Part shown: piece after piece, positions 35,069 to 43,388 of the stretch
Position numbering within the stretch: the first letter of the stretch is position 1
Layout: every line of letters starts with the position of its first letter
From: JBGPLJ01 sp963826145
GTDB taxonomy: Bacteria > Pseudomonadota > Gammaproteobacteria > Steroidobacterales > Steroidobacteraceae
Direction of reading: 5' to 3'
Length of the DNA stretch: 64,000 nt
Assembly: GCA_963826145.1 (NCBI GenBank)
Contig: CAWGVW010000001.1
Coordinates: 1 to 64,000 of the forward strand
The notes under the pieces: model-generated
Told to the model about the DNA's origin: nothing
Databases searched by the model: none
The model's input: only the letters and a program-made list of their open reading frames with translations
Position numbers and translations under genes: made by a program

Positions 35069-36652
35069 ATGATCTACCGATTCGGTCATTTCGAGCTGGA
35101 CCTCGCCCGGGTGGAGCTGCGCGCGGCCGGCCAGGCGGTGAGTCTCGAGCCCCAGGTCTTCGCCTTGCTCGCGCTCCTCGTCGGGAACAGCGAGCGCCTC
35201 GTTTCCAAGGACGAGCTCATTGAAAAGATCTGGGACTGCCGCGTCGTTTCGGATGCCGCCGTCGCGAGCCGGGTGAAATCGGCGCGCCAGGCGCTCGGCG
35301 ATGACGGCAAGTCACAGCAGTTCATCCGTACGCTTCACGGCCAGGGCTACCGTTTCGTGGCCGAGGCCAAGGCTGTGCGCGGCGCCGAAGGCCCGTCCGC
35401 AGTGGAGCCTGTCAGCGACCCGCACGAGCCTGGCCTTGGCGACATGGTGCAGCGTCTCGGGCGGATCGCCCGCCCGTCGCTCGCCGTGCTGCCGTTTCGC
35501 TTCGTTGGCGACGACGAGCGCTACGCCGCGCTCGCGAGCGCGCTGCCGGATGAGCTGATCACGGACCTCGCTCGTCTGCGCTGGCTTTTCATCACCGCGC
35601 GCGGATCGTCATTTCGGCTGCGTGCCGCCGACACCGAGTTCGCCGAGATCGGCCGCCTGCTGCGCGTTCGCTATTGCCTGTCGGGAACTGTCGAGGTATC
35701 GGCCCGCAAGCTCGTCGTCATCGTCAATCTCGTCGACACCGCGGACAGCGGCGTCGTCTGGGCGGACCGCTTTTCGGGACGCGTCGACGACGTGCACGTG
35801 ATGCGCGAGCAGATCCGCACGCAGGTTCTCATGGCGCTCGAGATCCGGATTCCCCTGCACGAGGCCGAGCTCGCCCGTCTCGCGGCGGTCGAGAATCTCG
35901 ACGCGTGGTCCGCGTACCACCTCGGTCTGCAGCACCTCTATCGCTTCAACCATGTCGATAACGCCGCGGCAGCCGGCTTGTTCCAGCGGGCTGTGAAGCT
36001 CGAACCCTCCCTCGCGCGCGCCCACGCCGGGCTGTCGTTCGTCAACTTCCAGACGGCCTTCATGCGTTACACGGACGATCTCGCGGGCGCGATAAGCGAG
36101 GCACGCCGCCACGCCGAGCGCGGGCTCGCGCTCGATCCGCTCGATCCGTTCGTCAACTTCACCATGGGGCGCACCTTCTGGCTCGAAGGGGATCTCGACA
36201 CGAGTCTTACCTGGCTCGAGCGCGCGACGGAGATCAGCCCGAACTATGCCCAGGGCATCTACGCCAGGGCGTGGACGGAAGCCCTCGCCGGGCGGGCGCT
36301 TGCTGGCCGGGAGCATGTCGATCTCGCGATGCGCCTGAGCCCGCTCGACCCGCTGCACTACGCGATGCAGGCGACGCGAGGTTTTACGCACATGGTGCTC
36401 GGCGAGGACGCGGAGGCGGCGCACTGGGCCGAGCGGGGCGCGCGTTCACCCGGCGCGCATGTGCTCATCGCGATGATCGCGGCGGCGGCGCACGCACTGA
36501 AGGGCGACAGCGAGCGCGCCGCCTTCTGGGCCGCAAACGTTCGCGAGCGCAATGCCGCGCTCACCCGCGAGGACTTCTTTCGCGCCTTTCCGATGAAGTC
36601 CGAGCCGATGCGGCGACGTGTCTTTCAGGCGCTCGCGCAAGTGGGGTTTTGA
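35069..36652 (+). CDS. CadC-like winged-helix regulator with TPR region
   Basis: The 528-residue product begins with an OmpR/PhoB-type winged helix (MIYRFGHFELDLARVELRAAG..VSKDELIEKIWDCRVVSDAAVASRVKSARQALGDDG..IRTLHGQGYRFV, residues 1-98). Then comes a FlgO/adenylate-cyclase-associated segment (SLAVLPFRFVGDDERY..LSGTVEVSARKLVVIVNLVDTADSGVVWADRFSG, about 130-260) and from about 290 a TPR-like helical region. No membrane helix is evident, unlike classic CadC. It reads away from the tautomerase gene. A hairpin follows its stop by 17 bases. The target genes are unknown. Confidence 0.88.
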   Translation: MIYRFGHFELDLARVELRAAGQAVSLEPQVFALLALLVGNSERLVSKDELIEKIWDCRVVSDAAVASRVKSARQALGDDGKSQQFIRTLHGQGYRFVAEAKAVRGAEGPSAVEPVSDPHEPGLGDMVQRLGRIARPSLAVLPFRFVGDDERYAALASALPDELITDLARLRWLFITARGSSFRLRAADTEFAEIGRLLRVRYCLSGTVEVSARKLVVIVNLVDTADSGVVWADRFSGRVDDVHVMREQIRTQVLMALEIRIPLHEAELARLAAVENLDAWSAYHLGLQHLYRFNHVDNAAAAGLFQRAVKLEPSLARAHAGLSFVNFQTAFMRYTDDLAGAISEARRHAERGLALDPLDPFVNFTMGRTFWLEGDLDTSLTWLERATEISPNYAQGIYARAWTEALAGRALAGREHVDLAMRLSPLDPLHYAMQATRGFTHMVLGEDAEAAHWAERGARSPGAHVLIAMIAAAAHALKGDSERAAFWAANVRERNAALTREDFFRAFPMKSEPMRRRVFQALAQVGF

Positions 36653-36703
36653 TCCTTGTACGGACGCGATTGCCGGTCGGCAATCCTGATCAAAACGTGC
36701 GCC

Positions 36704-36769
36704 GGGGTTCCCGGAACTCGGTTGGCATGACGAAACTCATGTCGTGCCCACCCGAATCCCGGGAACCCC
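36704..36769. repeat. Inverted repeat with 11-bp arms, preceded by a small hairpin
   Basis: GGGGTTCCCGG (36704-36714) and CCGGGAACCCC (36759-36769) are perfect inverted copies around a 44-base spacer. Just before, ATTGCCG-GT-CGGCAAT (36669-36684) forms a compact hairpin 17 bases after the regulator stop. Both lie between convergent genes and may serve termination. The larger repeat could also be a REP-like element. Confidence 0.55.
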
Positions 36770-36791
36770 AGTCGTTACGTCCGCGTCGCGA

Positions 36792-37406
36792 TCAATCCGG
36801 ATTCACGCGCTTGCCGGCCAAGCTTCCTGTTCCCGAAGCGACGGGCCCGCCACTCTCATCGAACGGATTGGCCGGACTCGCGGCGAAAACGTTGACGGTG
36901 TAGCTTCCCGTGAGCGTGTTACCCGAGACCTTGATCAGCATGTGGATGCGGATCAACAGGCCGTATTCCACCCCGGGTGCAACCCATCCCATGGCAATGT
37001 GGTTGACCGTGTAGGTGTTCCGTCCGACCTTGCGCCACACGCCCTGGCACACGTCGCCCGTCGCGGGATCGACCCCGGCGGAGAACATCGTTTCGGTGCC
37101 GCCCGCATGGAAGGCCTGCGTGCCGAAGTCCACGAGAAATCCGGCCAGCGAGAATTTCCACAAGCCCACGATCGAAGCGTTGTCGTTCGAGTCGTTCACC
37201 TGCATCAGCGATGCGCTGGACGTGTCTGGGTGGTACACGGCCGGGACAAAGTAGACGGGGTCGGACGGCTTGGCGGGCGTTACGCCGTGCAACAGGTCTT
37301 GCGCGCATCCCGCGTTCGCCTGGGTTGCGGCGAAGCCGATCAGGCCAAGGCTTGCGGCAATGCCGAAGGCCCGGCTTCGCAGCCTTTTGGTCACTTTACT
37401 GGTCAT
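36792..37406 (-). CDS. Secreted protein of unknown function
   Basis: The 204-residue product has a signal peptide (MTSKVTKRLRSRAFGIAASLGLIGFAATQANA) and a beta-rich body with NDSNDNASIVGLWKFSLAG, FVDFGTQAFHAGGTETM, DVCQGVWRKVGRNTYTVNHIAMGW and VSGNTLTGSYTVNVF. The GLWK..F.. and G.W..VG..TY..NH pattern resembles small lipocalin-like secreted proteins of proteobacteria, but I cannot assign a family firmly. Two Cys residues (GCAQDLL and DVCQG) could form a disulphide. The regulator gene at 37541 is divergently transcribed, so the 134-base gap probably holds both promoters. Confidence 0.75.
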   Translation of the reverse strand: MTSKVTKRLRSRAFGIAASLGLIGFAATQANAGCAQDLLHGVTPAKPSDPVYFVPAVYHPDTSSASLMQVNDSNDNASIVGLWKFSLAGFLVDFGTQAFHAGGTETMFSAGVDPATGDVCQGVWRKVGRNTYTVNHIAMGWVAPGVEYGLLIRIHMLIKVSGNTLTGSYTVNVFAASPANPFDESGGPVASGTGSLAGKRVNPD

Positions 37407-37540
37407 GGCAAATTCCTTTTGGTTCTTAGGGTTATGTCAAAGGTAGTCACGCCTGCGGCGTGCGCGTAGATTTACTCCGCGCGCCGGGACGAAGCTTTTG
37501 CCGATTACTGAATCGTTATGAAGATGTATGAAGGGCGGCA

Positions 37541-38476
37541 GTGAGCGCAGAAAAAGAAGAAACGGACGTCTATGTCTTTGGAGGGTTTTCCCTCGAACGC
37601 CGCCGGCGCCTCTTGTTCCGGGCCGACGGCCAGGCCGTGCATCTGAACCCCCGGGCCTTCGATACGCTCCTGTACCTGGCCGAGCACCCGAACCAGCTCA
37701 TCGACAAGCGGACGTTGATGAAAGCCGTGTGGCCGAACGCCGTCGTCGAGGAGAACAATCTCAACCAGCAAATCGCGGCCGTACGCCGCGCTTTGGGAGA
37801 AGCCCCCAGCGAGCACCGCTTCGTGGTTACCGTCCAGGGCCGCGGGTTTCAATTTGTGCCGCCCGTTACAACGGCGGCCGCTCCGCGAAGCCCCGTAGTG
37901 CAGTCGCGCACGACGGGAATGTCATGGGCATTCGGCGTGACAGGGCTCGTACTGGTTGCGGGCCTGTCTTGGTTCGTCACGCACCTGCCAGCCCACGGAG
38001 CAAGTCCTGCAGTCCGCGCCTCATCCACTCCATCGGCCGCAGTCGCTCCCCTGCGCGTCCTGCGGCTTGCCGTGCTGCCATTCGAAAACCTGAGCGGCGA
38101 TCCCGCGAACGCATTCTTCGCCGACGGCCTGAACGCGGAGATCGAGAGCACGATCGCCGAACGCGTGCCCGGCATCGAAGTGATCTCGCGCGCGACGATG
38201 ATGCACTATCGCGCGGACGCGCCGAAGCCGCTCGCCATCGTGGCGCGCGAGCTCGGAGCGTCACATCTCATGGAAGGTTCGGTGAAGCGTGAGGCGGACA
38301 AGATTCACCTGGCCTTGCAGCTCATTGATGCCGGCACCGACAACCAGGTCTGGTCGAGAAGCTACGATTCGACGGTCGCGGATGCGTCGGCTCTGGAATC
38401 GCAGGTCGCCGATGAAGTGGCGCAGCTGTTGACCGCGAAGCTCACGCGACAGATGCAGGCCGCAGCGGCGCCGTAA
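37541..38476 (+). CDS. CadC-like membrane-anchored transcription regulator
   Basis: The 311-residue product has a winged-helix DNA-binding domain (VYVFGGFSLERRRRLLF..LMKAVWPNAVVEENNLNQQIAAVRRALGEAP..VVTVQGRGFQFVPPV, about 10-107), one membrane helix (WAFGVTGLVLVAGLSWFVTHL, about 128-148) and a periplasmic FlgO-like domain (LRLAVLPFENLSGDPANAFFADGLNAEIES..HLMEGSVKREADKIHLALQLID, about 175-300). This one-component architecture lets a periplasmic signal act directly on promoters. The GTG start lies at 37541. The divergent secreted-protein gene is a candidate target. A GGGGACAG palindrome overlaps its stop. Confidence 0.9.
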   Translation: MSAEKEETDVYVFGGFSLERRRRLLFRADGQAVHLNPRAFDTLLYLAEHPNQLIDKRTLMKAVWPNAVVEENNLNQQIAAVRRALGEAPSEHRFVVTVQGRGFQFVPPVTTAAAPRSPVVQSRTTGMSWAFGVTGLVLVAGLSWFVTHLPAHGASPAVRASSTPSAAVAPLRVLRLAVLPFENLSGDPANAFFADGLNAEIESTIAERVPGIEVISRATMMHYRADAPKPLAIVARELGASHLMEGSVKREADKIHLALQLIDAGTDNQVWSRSYDSTVADASALESQVADEVAQLLTAKLTRQMQAAAAP

Positions 38477-38495
38477 TTGGGGACAGTCCCCATTT
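38475..38495. terminator. AATTGGGGACAGTCCCCATTT palindrome at gene end
   Basis: TGGGGACAGTCCCCA with A/T flanks overlaps the TAA of the CadC-like gene. A second, weaker ATAGGGAAGTCCCAT follows at 38498. Same family as 10338-10358. Confidence 0.6.
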
Positions 38496-38607
38496 AAATA
38501 GGGAAGTCCCATCTTTGCGACCCGTTTGTTCGGCGGCCGCGTTTCAGTCCCTCCGTGATTCAGCCGGCAGTACACTGAGCGCCTCCACCAGGGGCCAGGG
38601 ATAGCAC

Positions 38608-39213
38608 ATGTCAAAACGAGTCCTGTCGTTCGCGTTGATCCTGCTCGGAACCGCGGCGCTGCCGGCATTTTCCGCATCGCCGTACGTGCCGAGCGAGCTC
38701 GCGGGCTGGGAAGCGTGGGTTCTGAAGGGCCAGGAGTATCGCCGCTGCCCGCTGATGCACGCGGTCGACGCAGATGTCGATACAAACGACGAAACCTCGT
38801 TCCGTTGCATGTGGCCGGAACGCTTGGTCGTCGAGGTCAACGCTCGCGGAGGCACTTTCACGCAGCGCTGGCAGGTGTTCGCCGAGGGCTGGATCACGCT
38901 GCCCGGCGATCTCGAGCATTGGCCGCGCGACATTCGCTCGAATGACGCACCGCTCGCCGTCGTTGCGCGTAACAATCTGCCGCAGGCGCGGCTCGCGCCC
39001 GGAGCCTATTCGATCAGCGGCCGCTTCGAATGGTCCGATCGGCCCGAGGCGCTCACCATCGCGGCTGAAACCGCGCTCGTCGATCTCACCATCGACGGCC
39101 AGCGCGTCGCGCAGCCCGAACGGCCGCAGGGCAATCTCTGGCTCGGCAAGCGCCACACCGTGAGCGAGGCCAACGGCCTCGAAGTTGCAGGTCTATCGAC
39201 AGGTGCGCGATGA
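38608..39213 (+). CDS. N-terminal part of a very large membrane protein (frameshift at about 39180)
   Basis: A signal peptide (MSKRVLSFALILLGTAALPAFS) is followed by a soluble domain: YVPSELAGWEAWVLKGQEYRRCPLM, ERLVVEVNARGGTFTQRWQVF, WPRDIRSNDAPLAVVARN and LAPGAYSISGRFEW. At EANGLE the frame changes: the next frame reads SKLQVYRQVRDEIPVELITIV and continues for another 1,199 codons. Both parts are therefore one gene of about 1,390 codons, split by one indel near 39175. I do not recognise the family, but the exported N-terminus and the C-terminal membrane helices of the second part indicate a multi-domain inner-membrane protein facing the periplasm. Confidence 0.75.
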   Translation: MSKRVLSFALILLGTAALPAFSASPYVPSELAGWEAWVLKGQEYRRCPLMHAVDADVDTNDETSFRCMWPERLVVEVNARGGTFTQRWQVFAEGWITLPGDLEHWPRDIRSNDAPLAVVARNNLPQARLAPGAYSISGRFEWSDRPEALTIAAETALVDLTIDGQRVAQPERPQGNLWLGKRHTVSEANGLEVAGLSTGAR

Positions 39214-42200
39214 GATCCCGGTCGAGCTGATAACGATCGTTCGCCTGCAGGTTGCGGGCGAGGGACGCGAAGAGCTGCTCGCGCACGCGCTCCCCGATGG
39301 GTTCACGCCGATCAGCATCGACAGCGAATTGCCGGCACGGCTGGAAGCCGACGGCCGCTTGCGCGTACAGGTGCGGCCCGGCAGTTACGCGATCGCGCTC
39401 ATCGCGCGCGGTGCGAGCGTCGCAACGACATTGAAGCGGCCAGCGCTTGCGCCGGCCGGCGCGACCTGGCCGCGCGATGAGGTCTGGAGCTTCGCGGGCA
39501 ACGATCGACTTCGTGTCGCCGCCGCGGAAGGGCCGGAATCGATCGATCCGAAGCAGGCCAACGTGCCGCCGGACTGGCAGGGGCTGCCGGCCTATCGAAT
39601 GACGGCCGACACCACGCTCACCGTGAAGGAGACGAGTCGCGGCCTCGGCGCCGGCGATGACAACCGCCTGAAGCTGAGCCGATCGCTATGGCTCGACTTC
39701 AATCACGAGGGGTTTACGGCCGTCGACCGCATCGGCGGGGACCTGAGGCGCGACTGGCGTCTCGACATGGAGGCACCGTTCACGCTCGCGAGCGTTCGCA
39801 GCGGCGATGAAAGCTTCCTCGTCACGAATGCGCCGGGAGCGGACGCGAAGAAGGGCGCCCGCACGGGCGTTGAGGTACGAACGCCGAACTTGCAGCTCAC
39901 CACCATTGCGCGCATCAGCACGGGCGGCGGTGCGTTGCCCGCGACCGGCTGGACGACCCGCTTCGAACAAGTGTGGGGCCAGCTTTTCCTGCCACCCGGG
40001 CATCGATTGCTTGCAGCCATCGGACCGGACGAAGCGCCAGGCACCTGGTGGTCGCGCTGGACGCTCTGGAATCTCTTCGGCCTCTGCATCGTGGTCGCCG
40101 TCACCTACCGCATCGCGGGCCGCATCGTCGCCGGGATTGCGCTCCTCGGGCTTGCGCTCATGTACCAGGAGAACCCGGACATCATCTGGCTCTGGGCGAA
40201 CGTGCTCGCGGCCATCGCCATTGCGCGCGCGGTGCCCGAAGGCCGTCTGCGCCGCGTCGCCGGTACCTATCGAATGTTGAGCATCCTGGTGCTCGGGCTC
40301 GCGTTGCTGCCGACGTTGTGGATGCAGGTGCGCTACGCGCTCTATCCGCAGCTTGAGAACAACGCGCTTTATGAGTTTGGCATCGTCGCGGCACGACGCG
40401 ACGCAATCTATCCCGAAGCCCCGGCGCCGGCGGCGGCGCCACCGATGGAAGCTGCCGAAGGCAAGCTGGACAACATCGCGGTCACGGGCGGGCGACAAGC
40501 GATGGAGGAACAAGAAGTAGCCGCCAAGGAAATGCGGAAGAACGTGACACTCGGCTCGGTGAGTCGCGGGCTTAACGCCGCACAGGTCGTGCAGCGCTAC
40601 GCACCGGGTACGCAGCTGCAAACCGGGCCCGGCATTCCCTCGTGGAACTACAACACCTATCGCTACAGCTGGTCGGGGCCTGTCGAGCCGGGCGACAGCG
40701 TGCACTTCATTTACATCGGACCGCTGTTGCTCGGTTTGTGGCGCCTGCTCGGAGTCGCGGCGCTCGCGGCGTGGTTCATCGCGTTGCTGCAGAAAGGCTT
40801 TGGCTGGCAGATGCGTACGCCCTGGAACGGAGGTCGCGTCATCGCGAGCGCATTCCCATTCATCGCCTGTGGCCTGTTGTCGGCACTTGCGCTCGTGGCT
40901 GCGCCGCAGGCGAACGCCGCCTCGACGCCGGACACTGCGCTGCTGAACGATCTTAAGGCGCGCCTCACCGAGGCGCCGGAGTGCGGAGCGAGCTGCGCTG
41001 AAATCACCGCCGCTCGCGTGAACGTCGGGGCGGGAACGCTGGAAGTCGACCTGAGTGTCAGCGCGCTCACAACCATCGCGGTGCAGTTGCCGCAAGCGGG
41101 CGATCGCTGGCAGATCGATAGCGTGAGCGTCGATGGCGCTTCCAGCCTCGCGCTTCGCCGCACGGACGATAACGCCGTATGGATTCCGCTCCGCACGGGT
41201 GCACACAGCGTTCACCTGAGCGGGCACGTTGCACCGGTCGATACGTTGCAGCTCGCGTTTCCGCAGGCGCCACGCACGATCAGCGTCGTCACGAATGGCT
41301 GGACGGCTTCGGGTGTCGTCGACGGAAGGCTGGCATCGGGGTCGCTCGAGCTCACTCGGGTGCGGGTCGCTGCCGTGGGTAGCGGCGCATCGCGCATTCC
41401 CGACACCGAGTTCCCGCCCTTCGTGCGGGTAACGCGCAACGTCGTCTTCGACACGGACTGGACCGTCGCAACCCGCGTCGAGCGCGTGGCTCCGGCGCGT
41501 GCGGCGATCAACGTCGCCGTGCCGCTACTCGCCGGCGAATCGGTCCTGACTGCCGGCATACACGTGACGAAGGAGAAGACCGTGCTCGCGGCGCTCGCCT
41601 CCGGTGAGGATGCGAGCGAGTGGAACTCGGGTCTGCCGCGTTCCGAAACACTGGAGCTGACGCTCCCCGCCAACCCATCGCGTACCGAGGTGTGGAATTT
41701 CCAGGTGAGCCCGCAGTGGCACGTCGACTTCGATGGTGTGCCGGCTGTTGCTCCGGAATCGGTCAACCCGGACGGCTGGATCTTTCAGTACTACCCGCGG
41801 CCTGGTGAAAAGCTGGCTCTGAGAATTTCGCGGCCGCAGCCGGCCGCGGGCGAAACGCTCGCCATCGATTGGGTGCGGCAGACGATGCGCGTCGGCGCCC
41901 GGTCATCGGATGCCCAGCTCGAGTTCGGCTACCGCAGTACCGAAGGCGGGCGTCATGCGATCACGCTCCCGACGGATGCGCGGGTGGAGTTCGTGAGCGT
42001 CGATAACACGCTCGTGTCATTGCGGCCAGAGAAGGGCGTGCTGTCGATCGGGCTCCTGCCGGGCTCCCACCATGTCTCCGTAACCTGGCAGTCGCCGCGG
42101 GGAGTTTCGGTGGCAGGCACGGCGGATGCCGTCGATCTCGGATCCACTGCGAGCAACGTCACGACGACGCTGCAATTGCCGGCGGATCGATGGGCGCTTT

Positions 42201-42784
42201 TCGCGCTCGGTCGTGGTGCAGGCGTTGGCCCCGCGATTCTCTACTGGGGCGAGCTGATTGTCTTTCTCGTGGTCGCGACATTGCTCGGCCGTTGGCGCCA
42301 ATCGCCGCTGCGTGTGCATGAGTGGTTGCTGCTCGGGCTTGGCCTCTCAACGCTGTCGTGGTTCGTACTGGCGCTCGTCGCTGCGTGGCTGTTCGCGTTT
42401 CGGCTGCGCGCGCAGGTCATGCCGGAGAACTTCTCGCGCTGGCGATTCAATCTCCAGCAGGTGGCTCTCGCCGTGCTCGCCTTCATCGCGATCACGAGTC
42501 TCGTGTTCTCCGGCATCCGCTACGGATTCCTCTCGAGTCCCGACATGGGCGTGGCGGGCGTGGGCTCCGGAAGTGGCACGTTCAGCTGGTTCCGCGACCA
42601 GACCAGCGGGCCGCTTCCGCAGCCACTCGTCATCAGCGTGCCGCTCTGGATCTACAAGACGCTCATCTTTGCGTGGGCCGTGTGGATCGCCATAGCGCTG
42701 ACGCGCTGGATTCGCGCGGCGTGGCAGGGCTGGACGCACGGCGGGTATTGGCGAAGCAAGGTGCTGCAGCCCGCTTCGACTTGA
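39185..42784 (+). CDS. Main part of a very large multi-domain membrane protein
   Basis: About 1,199 codons continuing the frame-shifted gene from 38608. A beta-rich periplasmic part (SIDSELPARLEADGRLRVQVRPG) is followed by a first helix cluster at about 40075-40350 (LFGLCIVVAVTYRIAGRIVAGIALL; MLSILVLGLALLPTLW). A linker APAPAAAPP precedes LDNIAVTGGRQ, which resembles the TonB-box and plug start of outer-membrane receptors. Then come another helix pair near 40725-40790 and 40850-40910, a second periplasmic beta-rich domain (about 40920-42190) and four to five C-terminal helices. No catalytic motif was seen. Function unknown. A GGGGACTGCCCC hairpin closes the next gene, so the two may be co-transcribed. 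Confidence 0.75.
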   Translation: MQVYRQVRDEIPVELITIVRLQVAGEGREELLAHALPDGFTPISIDSELPARLEADGRLRVQVRPGSYAIALIARGASVATTLKRPALAPAGATWPRDEVWSFAGNDRLRVAAAEGPESIDPKQANVPPDWQGLPAYRMTADTTLTVKETSRGLGAGDDNRLKLSRSLWLDFNHEGFTAVDRIGGDLRRDWRLDMEAPFTLASVRSGDESFLVTNAPGADAKKGARTGVEVRTPNLQLTTIARISTGGGALPATGWTTRFEQVWGQLFLPPGHRLLAAIGPDEAPGTWWSRWTLWNLFGLCIVVAVTYRIAGRIVAGIALLGLALMYQENPDIIWLWANVLAAIAIARAVPEGRLRRVAGTYRMLSILVLGLALLPTLWMQVRYALYPQLENNALYEFGIVAARRDAIYPEAPAPAAAPPMEAAEGKLDNIAVTGGRQAMEEQEVAAKEMRKNVTLGSVSRGLNAAQVVQRYAPGTQLQTGPGIPSWNYNTYRYSWSGPVEPGDSVHFIYIGPLLLGLWRLLGVAALAAWFIALLQKGFGWQMRTPWNGGRVIASAFPFIACGLLSALALVAAPQANAASTPDTALLNDLKARLTEAPECGASCAEITAARVNVGAGTLEVDLSVSALTTIAVQLPQAGDRWQIDSVSVDGASSLALRRTDDNAVWIPLRTGAHSVHLSGHVAPVDTLQLAFPQAPRTISVVTNGWTASGVVDGRLASGSLELTRVRVAAVGSGASRIPDTEFPPFVRVTRNVVFDTDWTVATRVERVAPARAAINVAVPLLAGESVLTAGIHVTKEKTVLAALASGEDASEWNSGLPRSETLELTLPANPSRTEVWNFQVSPQWHVDFDGVPAVAPESVNPDGWIFQYYPRPGEKLALRISRPQPAAGETLAIDWVRQTMRVGARSSDAQLEFGYRSTEGGRHAITLPTDARVEFVSVDNTLVSLRPEKGVLSIGLLPGSHHVSVTWQSPRGVSVAGTADAVDLGSTASNVTTTLQLPADRWALFALGRGAGVGPAILYWGELIVFLVVATLLGRWRQSPLRVHEWLLLGLGLSTLSWFVLALVAAWLFAFRLRAQVMPENFSRWRFNLQQVALAVLAFIAITSLVFSGIRYGFLSSPDMGVAGVGSGSGTFSWFRDQTSGPLPQPLVISVPLWIYKTLIFAWAVWIAIALTRWIRAAWQGWTHGGYWRSKVLQPAST

Positions 42785-42866
42785 GCGTTCATCAGGCCTA
42801 GACTCGGCCTGCTGGCCGGTCAAGGCGCGCCAGCCCATTCGAATCGGAACAGACATGGGGGGACGT

Positions 42867-43367
42867 ATGAAAGGACCATCCTGGTCGAATGTCTCGCTCG
42901 TCGCGATCGCGCTCGTTTTGCTGTCGGCGTGCAGCCCGCCGCCGGACTACGCCGCGCAATATCGGCCGCTGCAGGACGCATTCGTCGCGGTTTGGAACGG
43001 CGGCAAGATCGACAATCTCGACGCGATCGTCGCTCCGAACTTCAAGCGGCACGGTACCGGCCCGGCGACAGAAGATCTCGCAGGCTTCAAGAAGACCGTT
43101 GCTGAATACCGCACGATGTTTACAGACATGCATGTGACCATCGACGAGGCGTATTACATGGAGGGCCGCGCCTTCTACCTGTGGACCTTCAACGGCACGA
43201 ATACCGGAGCCGGACCAGAAGCGCAGCCGCCCACGGGCAAGAGCGCGAAGATCTCTGGAATGTCGGCCGTCCGCTACGAGGGTGGGAAGATCGTGGACGA
43301 GGCGCTGTACTACGACCAGCTCGACTTGAATCAGCAGCTCGGTTACACGCTGACGCCGCCAAACTGA
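42867..43367 (+). CDS. SnoaL-like lipoprotein
   Basis: The 166-residue product has a lipoprotein signal MKGPSWSNVSLVAIALVLLSAC with lipobox LLSAC. The mature part is a SnoaL/NTF2-like domain: AAQYRPLQDAFVAVWNGGKIDNLDAIVAPNFKRHG, then GFKKTVAEYRTMFTDMHVTIDEAYYMEGRAFYLWTFNG and GMSAVRYEGGKIVDEALYYDQLDLNQQLG. The family includes polyketide cyclases and ester-cyclase-like proteins of unknown role; membrane anchoring points to a periplasmic function. GGGGGGA lies 4 bases before this ATG; an in-frame ATG at 42855 is less likely. A T-tailed hairpin follows the stop. Confidence 0.85.
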   Translation: MKGPSWSNVSLVAIALVLLSACSPPPDYAAQYRPLQDAFVAVWNGGKIDNLDAIVAPNFKRHGTGPATEDLAGFKKTVAEYRTMFTDMHVTIDEAYYMEGRAFYLWTFNGTNTGAGPEAQPPTGKSAKISGMSAVRYEGGKIVDEALYYDQLDLNQQLGYTLTPPN

Positions 43368-43387
43368 AAGGGGACTGCCCCCTTTTT
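43367..43387. terminator. AAAGGGGACTGCCCCCTTTTT intrinsic terminator
   Basis: AAAGGGG and CCCCCTTT pair around ACTG and run into TTTTT directly after the lipoprotein stop, a good Rho-independent terminator. It also ends the opposing EAL/GGDEF gene, whose stop is 2 bases away. Confidence 0.75.
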
Positions 43388-43388
43388 G

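Noticed and set aside
36704..36769. Insertion sequence ends
   Set aside because: Only 44 bases lie between the inverted arms, there is no transposase and no target-site duplication was seen.
38608..39213. Two separate genes at 38.6 and 39.2 kb
   Set aside because: The N-terminal part ends abruptly at a point where the next frame continues the same type of sequence without a good RBS. One indel is simpler.
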